A stretch of 64,000 nucleotides of DNA. Source: Spirosoma endbachense. GTDB taxonomy: Bacteria; Bacteroidota; Bacteroidia; Cytophagales; Spirosomataceae. Positions 17,790 through 24,461 of this stretch are shown here, piece by piece. Below the pieces are notes generated by a model. It made no database searches, was not told the DNA's origin, and saw only the letters and a list, made by a program, of their open reading frames with translations. Each line of letters opens with the position of its first letter. Positions within the stretch are counted from its first letter, which is position 1. The position numbers were made by a program, and so were the translations under genes. The stretch is taken from the NCBI RefSeq assembly GCF_010233585.1, contig NZ_CP045997.1, positions 4,208,457 to 4,272,456 on the forward strand, read 5' to 3'.

Positions 17790-18206
17790 TCATAGACGCC
17801 AGACAGCGTTCAGCACATGCAGTGGCCTGTGTTTATGTCGTCTATGTCTATAAAAAGCCAGCAGCGGCAGGGAGGGGAAAATTAACCAACCGGCAGGGGA
17901 AGCAATCAGCGGCTTAACGGGCCTCACAGCCGTGGCTACTGACTCACCCTTACGTTCCTGAATAACCGTTACCGTATTGGACGTACCAAGTGGTTTGCTG
18001 TGAACATACGTATCGAAGACATCACCAAAGCTATCACCGGTTTCCCCCGGATCAACTTCCAGTACGGCTAACGTATAAAAAATACCGATGGTCACCACCA
18101 GTAGTCGGAGGCCAAACTGACGGAGATGGCTGTATTGGGTTAAACCTGACTCCTGAATCAACGAAATACGTCGATTTTTTTCAAATCGCGAACAGGCAGT
18201 TTGCAT
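17790..18206 (-). CDS. Small two-segment membrane protein, unrecognised
   Basis: A 138-residue frame from an ATG at 18206. It has a basic N-terminus, one membrane segment near 33-47 (LLVVTIGIFYTLAVL), a polar middle of about 60 residues and a second hydrophobic stretch (GWLIFPSLPLLAFY, about 105-118) followed by the very basic RHRRHKHR. By the positive-inside rule both ends are cytoplasmic and the middle is outside. No family recognised. It lies between a second small membrane protein and the Wzi-like gene on the same strand. Confidence 0.5.
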   Translation of the reverse strand: MQTACSRFEKNRRISLIQESGLTQYSHLRQFGLRLLVVTIGIFYTLAVLEVDPGETGDSFGDVFDTYVHSKPLGTSNTVTVIQERKGESVATAVRPVKPLIASPAGWLIFPSLPLLAFYRHRRHKHRPLHVLNAVWRL

Positions 18207-18303
18207 GATCGTAAGGGTACTATAAAATGAACGGACTTAACTGGCAAATGGGCTTCAGCTACTGTACGGGGCGCTTCCAGCCGGGCAACAGCCTTTGTTT
18301 GGA

Positions 18304-18795
18304 CTAGCCTTGATGCAGTGAATCCTGAATAGTCGATGTATCCAGGGAGATCATTTGGATAGGTCGGTGCGGGACGTCTAGCGAGGAGGATGCCGGATGT
18401 CGTTCCGGAGTATGGACTAAACGGGCTTTAGTCCTGGTAGGCCCGACGAGGGGGGCAGGTTTAGTAGTCGAATAGGCTTCCAGTGAAGGGAGCCACATCA
18501 AACCAATCAGGCTGGCAATAGCCAGTGAAAAAAGGAAAGCAGGGGAGTTGTTGAACAGGGGCGTCATCGACAGAATTCTACCCGTAAGTCCTGTATGGGG
18601 TTGGGGCTGGATGAGCGCATACGTCAGGAGTAAGCTGACAAAAAAGAGTAACGTTAGCACCAGGGGTGCCCAGGAGCCGTAGCTGCGCGAAATGGTGAGC
18701 TTGCGTGAGCGACGCTGTCGGCCTTTAGTATCTGATGAGTTACTCTGTCGGTCCTCTCCGGTCAGGGAGGTTTCCTGTCGATCCTTGGTTTTCAT
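18304..18795 (-). CDS. Small two-segment membrane protein, unrecognised
   Basis: A 163-residue frame from an ATG at 18795. It has a charged N-terminal 40 residues (KDRQE, KGRQRRSRK) and two hydrophobic segments (APLVLTLLFFVSLLLTYALI, about 43-62, and AFLFSLAIASLIGLMWL, about 86-102), then a polar tail of 60 residues. It is the first gene of the minus-strand run that ends with the Wzi-like gene. Function unknown. Confidence 0.5.
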   Translation of the reverse strand: MKTKDRQETSLTGEDRQSNSSDTKGRQRRSRKLTISRSYGSWAPLVLTLLFFVSLLLTYALIQPQPHTGLTGRILSMTPLFNNSPAFLFSLAIASLIGLMWLPSLEAYSTTKPAPLVGPTRTKARLVHTPERHPASSSLDVPHRPIQMISLDTSTIQDSLHQG

Positions 18796-19294
18796 AACTG
18801 CTGTAGAACTAAAATGGTATTAAAACTTAACCAGGGATAGAACTCTCCACTAGTACTTGTCAAACTCACCCGTAAGCCAATCGTTTTATTTTTATGATCA
18901 AGCGGCAATCTTTAAGGAGAGTGTTCCATAAAGGTCATTCGTTAATGTGCTGATTTACAGGGTTATTGTTGGCGAAAGTGCCCTAAAGGGGGTATGGTCA
19001 ATGATTCGAATAATTCGAGCACTACTTCGACTTCTGCTGCTCTCCCTTTAACCTGAATGAAGTTGCGTAATAACTGAGTCCTGATTAAATGGCAGTCCAG
19101 CTGTCTACCCAGTTTTTCTAAACGAGCCTCTTTTGACAAGAAACCCTGCTAAAACGCTACTGTGGCCGTTGGCTCATCGTTTATTTTCCGAAAAAAGAAA
19201 TTTATAATCCGAATCCGTATTGTTTGAAACATTACTTTTGGCTCTTCGTTAATCTTATTGATAATGTATCTAAATAAGGAAGCAATGCATTGCC
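18796..19294. other. Divergent intergenic region, no gene seen
   Basis: About 500 bp between divergent genes, so promoters for both sides should be here. I found no well-spaced TTTG / TAnnTTTG pair. CTAGTACTTG near 18850 resembles the MITE-like terminus for about eight bases only. Confidence 0.35.
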
Positions 19295-19714
19295 ATGACT
19301 TTTGACCCAACCCAAGGCAATTTACTGATCGTCGCAAACAATTTTGACACGTTACAGCTCTTAAATAAGCACTTACCCATTGCCTTACCGGAGGTAAAGT
19401 TTGTTTTTGCTGCCCGTGCCTCAACCGGTATGAGTTTTCTGGATGCTTTAATTAAAGAGGGAATGCTGCCTCGGTTGATTTTGCTGGACTTATACCTACC
19501 CAACCGAGCAGACAGCATCGACTTCCTCCGTCAACTGAAACAAACCGGTTCATCTGCACAATCTATTCCAGTTGTAATGATGAGTTCGACTGAACGAATC
19601 GAGGATATCCTTGAGGTCACCCTACTAGGGGCGGAGGCTTTTTGGATTAAACCCATCACAACAGAGGCATGGATAAAAAGCCTGGAAGGTTTGCGAGGCT
19701 ATTGGCAAGCATAA
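19295..19714 (+). CDS. Single-domain response-regulator receiver protein, atypical
   Basis: A 139-residue CheY-like receiver without an output domain. Asp65 (LILLDLYLP) is the expected phosphorylation site, MMSST (95-99) supplies the switch Ser/Thr, and Lys119 (FWIKP) is the conserved lysine. The acidic pair that binds Mg2+ near residue 14 is replaced by ANN (LLIVANNFDTLQLL), so phosphorylation may be weak or absent. It starts with ATG at 19295. The next gene, 126 bp downstream, encodes a 50-residue peptide. The end of this gene plus the peptide recurs as a decayed copy at 21783-22138, so the pair was duplicated as a unit. Confidence 0.8.
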   Translation: MTFDPTQGNLLIVANNFDTLQLLNKHLPIALPEVKFVFAARASTGMSFLDALIKEGMLPRLILLDLYLPNRADSIDFLRQLKQTGSSAQSIPVVMMSSTERIEDILEVTLLGAEAFWIKPITTEAWIKSLEGLRGYWQA

Positions 19715-19840
19715 AGGCGGCCGATTATTAAATTTATTTTGTCTAAATAAATGAGCTGAAAATGAGTAATTAGTTGTTGGTAACTGCTTTAAATCATTGA
19801 TAACATGTTACTTACAAATTAAATCTCAATAAAAACAGCT

Positions 19841-19993
19841 ATGATCGCACCACAAAACGAAAAGAAAATTTGGGTAAAACCGCTAGTACAAATACTCAAC
19901 ATTGCCAGAGATACCTATTCATCGCAAGGGCATGGAAGTAGGGAAGTAGGCAAGGGCGGGGGCGCTAATCAAACTAAAGATATACCCTCCTGA
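19841..19993 (+). CDS. 50-residue peptide, candidate modified-peptide (RiPP) precursor
   Basis: From ATG 19841 the frame encodes 50 residues: a charged start, a leader-like part (EKKIWVKPLVQILN, residues 7-20), then RDTYSSQG (23-30) and a Gly-rich tail ending KDIPS. A decayed second copy at 21985-22138 preserves DTYSSQG, the following Glu, EVG, GGG and KDIPS. About a dozen codons differ only silently, which shows the protein was under selection. Trp11-x-x-Pro14 resembles the Y-x-x-P leader motif of lasso-peptide precursors. Thr25 stands two residues before a possible core starting at Ser27, with Glu35 at core position 9, a usual ring-closing position. No cyclase or protease gene is in the window, so the modification is speculative. 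The coding status is well supported. Confidence 0.7.
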   Translation: MIAPQNEKKIWVKPLVQILNIARDTYSSQGHGSREVGKGGGANQTKDIPS

Positions 19994-20075
19994 GTGATGA
20001 AAGTTTGTAGTACACTGAAGAAACTTTATTAGGCTGTGTCAAGCTAGTTCAATTTATTAGAAGTGCAACTTTATT

Positions 20076-20125
20076 TGCCCCTCTGCGGTACAGAAAACCA
20101 TCGTTTTCTGTACCGCAGAGGGGCA
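20076..20125. repeat. Very strong hairpin (23-bp perfect stem, CATC loop)
   Basis: Positions 20076-20098 and 20103-20125 are exact complements, beginning TGCCCCTCTGCGG on the left. It lies 83 bp after the peptide gene and could end its transcript, although there is no T-run. Its length and perfection also fit the mobile-like palindromes seen elsewhere in this window. Confidence 0.75.
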
Positions 20126-20468
20126 TTACTATTTTTAAAAGCCTTTAGTCCTTCCTCGGAAAAAGTCCGTAGCTGCGATTCGTCGCCCGTTTACACACCT
20201 AATTTAGAGCGAGGCAAGTCAACGATTTGATTCCCAGGCAATCAGGTCCGATCCCTAAAAACTCATTAATTTTAACGGGTGAAGGTTTGATAGCGTACGT
20301 ATGCTAACCCAAAATTAGTTGTGCCATAGGTCGTTTTTTTTCATATTACCAGATCGTTTTGCGAGAAATAGTCGATTTTTTGGGAATAATCCTGATAAGC
20401 ATAAATACTTATTGGTTTTGCTCTTGACCGTGGACTATACTCCACCGTTTAAATTTACCAGAAAAAAC

Positions 20469-20903
20469 ATGAAAGCACTCATGCTTACCGGGTTTGCCTG
20501 GCTGGTCGTATTATCCTGCCTGGCTCAGACCAAAACAACAAAGACGATGGAAACCGAATCCGTATTGAAAAAGAAAATCGCCCTGGCTTGCAAGCTTACA
20601 GACAAAGATCAGATCAAGCGAATGAATGAACTGCACCAAACCCTTTTTAAACAGGTGACTCGTGCCGTTGAGCATCCGAATAGCTACGAACTGGTATTCG
20701 AAAATTCAGATAATGCCATCATTGGTGATCTGGCTGAATTTATCAAATTCGAGCGGCTGTGCTGTCCCTGGCTGGTGTTTCATTTGACCTTCCAGCCTGA
20801 AGAAGGTCCGATTTCTCTGGAAATGGGTGATTCCGCCGAAACGAAGGAAATGGTTTATCTGGTGATGGAACTCAACAAACTGCAACAACCAGCTTCTAAG
20901 TAA
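20469..20903 (+). CDS. Exported small protein with a CC motif, possibly metal-related
   Basis: A 144-residue protein from the ATG at 20469, chosen because a hydrophobic export signal (ALMLTGFAWLVVLSC) follows at once. A frame from 20319 adds 50 unlikely residues. VVLSC17 could be a lipobox. The mature part has Cys41 and the striking FERLCCPWLVF (94-104) with Cys98-Cys99, followed by FQPEEGPISLEM. Small proteins with this R-x-C-C-P/F-type motif are, in my recollection, often found near heavy-metal transport genes. The next plus-strand gene here is a cation-transporter-like protein, so a metal role is plausible but inferred. Confidence 0.6.
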   Translation: MKALMLTGFAWLVVLSCLAQTKTTKTMETESVLKKKIALACKLTDKDQIKRMNELHQTLFKQVTRAVEHPNSYELVFENSDNAIIGDLAEFIKFERLCCPWLVFHLTFQPEEGPISLEMGDSAETKEMVYLVMELNKLQQPASK

Positions 20904-20910
20904 TCTTTAC

Positions 20911-20988
20911 TTAGTTTCGTGGGACGTAGTAAATAATGCACACGCCGATCAAAGCAATGATGGCTTCTATACTATCGTACTCAAACAT
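20911..20988 (-). CDS. Possible 25-residue single-span membrane peptide
   Basis: An ATG at 20988 opens a 25-codon frame MFEYDSIEAIIALIGVCIIY followed by YVPRN and a stop. It has an acidic start, one hydrophobic span and a basic end. It lies in the gap between two plus-strand genes on the opposite strand. Bacteria do make such peptides, but a frame this short can arise by chance. Confidence 0.25.
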   Translation of the reverse strand: MFEYDSIEAIIALIGVCIIYYVPRN

Positions 20989-21118
20989 AGGCGATTCAGT
21001 TACGATTTACTTATTTTTTCAAACGGACATTGCAGGATAATGAGTTGAGTTATTCGCTCATAACGTGTGCTTGATAGAGCAAGCCAAATTATTTACTTCT
21101 GGCTGACGTTATTCGGGT

Positions 21119-21766
21119 ATGGAAACGACACTGCAAGCTCCCGTCGATAAACAATGGACTATTGCAACTGGCCTTGCTTTATTCACCGTCCTTTACAACA
21201 TCGGAGAGGGCATTGTATCGCTTTACTTTGGTACTCATGATGAAGCTTTAACGCTGGCCGGGTTCGGCGTAGATAGCTTTATTGAAGTGGTATCCGGTTT
21301 AGGTATTTTGGCGATGATTGCCCGGTTGCGCCGGTTCGGGAGCAAAAACCGGGGAAACTTCGAGCGGCTGGCCCTTCGGATTACGGGCGGTTGTTTTTAT
21401 GTGTTGGTTGCTGGCCTGATTCTGGGGGCAGCATTCAGCATTTGGGAAAATCAGAAACCCGAAACGACCATGGCCGGTATTGTGGTTTCAGTGCTTTCGA
21501 TTGCCATCATGCGCGTTCTGGCCTGGTGGAAAATTCGCACGGGTGAACAACTCCATTCAGCTCCAATTATTGCCGATGCGAAATGCACCATGGTTTGTGT
21601 CTATATGTCGGTCGTTCTGCTGGCTTCAAGTGTGCTCTATGAATGGCTGCATTTGCCCTATATCGACGGTGCTGGGATGTTAGGACTCGCTTGGTTTGCC
21701 TTCAAAGAGGGTCAGGAAAGTTTGGAGAAAGCCAACGGGGTCGAAACCTGCTGCGGACACTGTTGA
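21119..21766 (+). CDS. Cation-diffusion-facilitator-like membrane protein with C-terminal CCGHC
   Basis: A 215-residue inner-membrane protein with about six hydrophobic segments. GFGVDSFIEVVSG (48-60) and ADAKCTMVCVY (about 152-162) fall where CDF transporters place their metal-binding Asp/His residues in the second and fifth helices, but the usual His-x-x-x-Asp pattern is changed and Cys and Glu are used. The cytoplasmic domain is missing. Instead the protein ends with VETCCGHC, a likely soft-metal site. Together with the CC-motif protein upstream this suggests heavy-metal handling. The ATG is at 21119. Confidence 0.6.
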   Translation: METTLQAPVDKQWTIATGLALFTVLYNIGEGIVSLYFGTHDEALTLAGFGVDSFIEVVSGLGILAMIARLRRFGSKNRGNFERLALRITGGCFYVLVAGLILGAAFSIWENQKPETTMAGIVVSVLSIAIMRVLAWWKIRTGEQLHSAPIIADAKCTMVCVYMSVVLLASSVLYEWLHLPYIDGAGMLGLAWFAFKEGQESLEKANGVETCCGHC

Positions 21767-21782
21767 TCTCATCCTGAGCAGA

Positions 21783-22138
21783 AAGCTTATCGGGTTAAAC
21801 CCACCACAACAAAGGCATGGATATAAGGCCTGGAAGGCTAACAGGATTATTAGCTAGTATAAAGGAAAGAAACATTAAAGTATATTCTTTCTAAATTAAA
21901 TAAATATAGGTACTTATTTGTAAATGAAAACTTTAGCGTAATGAATTAAATAACTTCGCAAGTTAAATCTCCAGAAAAAAAGTAATGGATACATTTAAAA
22001 AATGAAAAGAAAGTTTGGGTAAAACCTGAAGTATAGCAACTCAATATTAACAGAGACACCTACTCATCGCAGGGAACTGGAACTAAAGAAGTAGGTCAGG
22101 GAGGTGGGAATAATCAAAATAAAGACATACCCTCCTAA
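21783..22138 (+). repeat. Decayed duplicate of the receiver-3'-end/peptide segment
   Basis: This segment aligns along its length with 19636-19993. Its first part translates as RVKPTTTKAWI, stop, GLEG, matching WIKPITTEAWIKSLEG at the end of the receiver protein. The A/T-rich spacer also corresponds, and the last part is the peptide pseudogene. The duplication brackets the metal-related genes, giving a direct-repeat layout over about 2.1 kb. Confidence 0.8.
21985..22138 (+). pseudogene. Second copy of the 50-residue peptide, inactivated
   Basis: From 22001 the frame reads NEKKVWVKPEV, a TAG stop (22034-22036), then QLNINRDTYSSQGTGTKEVG, QGGG and KDIPS before TAA at 22136. The upstream ATG at 21985 is out of frame with this body. 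A start-region frameshift plus a nonsense codon make it a pseudogene. Most differences from the intact copy in the conserved core are silent, so it was functional for some time after duplication. Confidence 0.8.
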
Positions 22139-22194
22139 GAAATGCAAGCTTGCCCAGATTCGACTATAGTTTTGAAATGATGAGACATAGAAAC

Positions 22195-22223
22195 GAAACG
22201 CCCGGCCATTGGTCGGGCGTTTC
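22195..22223 (+). terminator. Hairpin terminator after the peptide pseudogene
   Basis: GAAACGCCCG (22195-22204) pairs with CGGGCGTTTC (22214-22223), with a further GG/CC pair possible in the 9-nt loop. It lies 57 bp after the dead peptide copy and is a plausible intrinsic terminator. Confidence 0.55.
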
Positions 22224-22516
22224 TGATTGATACGTATCCCATCGATACTGTTCACACTAACAGGGGTAGTAGTTGATATTGGCCTGGCCATGATGTTGAC
22301 AAAACCAGAAGTGATCGTTCATTTTTACAAACAGGAGCCACAGGGGTTAGATGATCCCCTTTTTAAAGCCCATATGTGAAACCCCTCTTTAAGCGGAGAT
22401 TGTCTACATCTTAAGAAGGCTATTCAGTAATAACCATTTAATTATTCGGTTATTAATTGTTGCTTTGTAAATAAAACACGTTTGATAAGCTACCGTACGA
22501 ATTGGCACAGTCATCA

Positions 22517-23095
22517 ATGTCTATCGTTGAAGAACAGGAACTTTGGCATCGTTTCCGCCAGGGCGACGAAGAGGCATTTTCCATACTGGCTAATCGACAT
22601 TATCGTAGGCTGATGCATTACGGGCAGAAGTTTTCGTCTAATACTCAATTTATTGAAGATGCACTTCAGGAGTTGCTGATCCATTTATGGCTTCACAGGG
22701 CCACCCTGAACGATACCCCGTCCGTTACATATTACCTGCTAAAAGCGTTTCGTCATCAGTTAATCAAAGCCTTAAAACGACGGGCGCACGAACAACCGCT
22801 CGATGTACAGGCTGATGCTATCTCATTTGACTTCTCAATTGAGCAGAATTACATCCAGCAGGAAACCCATAACCTGCTGGAACGTACTGTTGAAGCAGCA
22901 CTTGCCCAATTGCCAGCCAGGCAAAAAGAAGTTATTTACCTGCGCTATTATCAGGGCCTTCGGCCAGAAGAAATTGCTTCTCTCTTAGACATTAAATCCC
23001 AGTCAGTCAGTAACATACTACAGCGGGCTTTAACCAGGCTTCGCGAAAACTGGCCTTCGATTCTGCTGATTGGCCTGCTACTTTTTTACAAGTAG
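22517..23095 (+). CDS. ECF sigma factor, FecI type
   Basis: A 192-residue sigma-70-family ECF factor: region 2 (about 10-80, with FRQGDEEAFSILANRHYRRL and DALQELLIHLW) and region 4 (about 120-180, with LPARQKEVIYLRYYQGL and EEIASLLDIKSQSVSNIL). A TTG at 22502 precedes it, but I use the ATG at 22517 because it aligns with the start of the paralogue at 37789. It is followed 75 bp later by its probable anti-sigma FecR and then SusC. Expected role: transcription of this Sus-like locus when SusC senses its substrate. Confidence 0.9.
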   Translation: MSIVEEQELWHRFRQGDEEAFSILANRHYRRLMHYGQKFSSNTQFIEDALQELLIHLWLHRATLNDTPSVTYYLLKAFRHQLIKALKRRAHEQPLDVQADAISFDFSIEQNYIQQETHNLLERTVEAALAQLPARQKEVIYLRYYQGLRPEEIASLLDIKSQSVSNILQRALTRLRENWPSILLIGLLLFYK

Positions 23096-23170
23096 TAAAA
23101 AAAATGTCTTTTGCTGAGTATCTACAGCCTGCTTCAGGGATAATAGCACTGGAAGTGTTCAATCTATTCT

Positions 23171-24274
23171 ATGACTAATCGTACCGATGCCTTGCAAGAG
23201 TTGCTGGAAGACCCTCGGTTTATTGCCTGGGTAACCGGTAATGCTGATGACTTGGAGGACTACTGGAACAACTGGGCAGCTGATAATCTGATGCGCCGTG
23301 AAACGCTTGACCAGGCCCGTAGCCTGGTGAAAGCAATAGAGGGGAAACCCATACCAGTTTCGGACACGCACATTAAGCGGTCAGTTGAGCGGGCGCTTCA
23401 GGAGGCTAAACGGCAGGAGATAGTCCAACCCCCGGTTATTATTCGCCCTTTATATCAACAATGGTGGGCCGTGGCTGCCAGTGTGCTCCTCGTGATCGGG
23501 CTGGGTTGGTTGGCCTTTACGATCCAAACACCCCGTTCGATTTATGACCAAAAAGTCGCCCAGGTAAATCATACGGGCAGATTGATAATTGAGGTCAGGA
23601 ATGATACTCGGCCAATTCAACACGTACAACTGCCAGATGGGAGTTCTGTATTGCTCCAGAAGAATAGTCGGATCAGTTTTCCTCAGCAATTCAGGCCGGA
23701 TAAACGGGAAGTCTACCTGACAGGCGAAGCGTTCTTTGAAGTGATGAAAAATCCTGCACAGCCATTTCTGGTCTATGCGGATGAACTGGTTACCAAGGTG
23801 CTGGGAACCAGCTTTGGCATAAAAGCCTACGCCAATGACCCGGCTATCACGGTAGTCGTAAAAACCGGGAAAGTATCTGTGTTTACGCAGTCAGACCGCC
23901 AGTTCACACACTTAGATAGCAGTCGAACGCTGACGGGTCTGGTACTCTCACCCAATGAGCAGGTAACCTATGAACGAAAAGAAAGCCGCCTGACCCGTGT
24001 TCTGGTTGAAAAACCGACTTTACTGAATATTCCGATTGAAAAGCAGCTATTTATCTATCAGGAAACGCCCATTGCGACCGTATTTGCCGATCTTGAAAAG
24101 GCGTATGATGTTAATATTGACTTTGATGCGGATGTAATGGCGCAGTGTAGCATCACCGCAACCCTGGGCGATGATCCACTTATTCAGAAACTAACGTGGA
24201 TTTGTAAGGTGCTTGAAGCATCCTATGAACTAAAGGACGGCCGAATCATTGTATCAGGCAAATCGTGCCAATAG
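23171..24274 (+). CDS. FecR-family anti-sigma factor
   Basis: A 367-residue inner-membrane protein. It has a cytoplasmic N-terminus of about 95 residues, one membrane segment (WAVAASVLLVIGLGWLAF, about 99-116), and a periplasmic FecR domain (HVQLPDGSSVLLQKNSRISF, REVYLTGEAFFEVMKNPAQP). The C-terminal domain is STN-like (PIATVFADLEKAYDVNIDFD). It holds the sigma factor encoded upstream and should receive the signal from the STN domain of the SusC protein encoded downstream. Confidence 0.9.
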   Translation: MTNRTDALQELLEDPRFIAWVTGNADDLEDYWNNWAADNLMRRETLDQARSLVKAIEGKPIPVSDTHIKRSVERALQEAKRQEIVQPPVIIRPLYQQWWAVAASVLLVIGLGWLAFTIQTPRSIYDQKVAQVNHTGRLIIEVRNDTRPIQHVQLPDGSSVLLQKNSRISFPQQFRPDKREVYLTGEAFFEVMKNPAQPFLVYADELVTKVLGTSFGIKAYANDPAITVVVKTGKVSVFTQSDRQFTHLDSSRTLTGLVLSPNEQVTYERKESRLTRVLVEKPTLLNIPIEKQLFIYQETPIATVFADLEKAYDVNIDFDADVMAQCSITATLGDDPLIQKLTWICKVLEASYELKDGRIIVSGKSCQ

Positions 24275-24331
24275 TCCTGATTTTTTACCCTTAAACCCTC
24301 ACTGACCATGAATTAATGCGAAGATAAAAAA

Positions 24332-24359
24332 GGTGAACGATGCTGGAACATCGTTCACC
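24332..24359. terminator. Hairpin between fecR-like gene and susC-like gene, T-run on the minus strand
   Basis: GGTGAACGATG (24332-24342), six-base loop, CATCGTTCACC (24349-24359). On the plus strand it is preceded by six A's, so it is a classic terminator only for transcripts running leftward, for example antisense RNA entering the anti-sigma gene. It could also act as a stem in the long susC leader. The other Sus locus has a hairpin of the same layout at 39589-39620. Confidence 0.5.
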
Positions 24360-24461
24360 CCCGAAGTTAAATCCCTTTTATATCGCGACTAAACGAACGT
24401 CCTGAGAAGGATGAAGGGATCTGTTTTGCCAATTTTTCCCAACTAGCAAACATTCAAAAGT

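Noticed and set aside
18847..18862. CTAGTACTTG resembling the MITE/IS630 terminus
   Set aside because: Only about eight bases match, the conserved TCTTCC is missing, and no partner end lies nearby.
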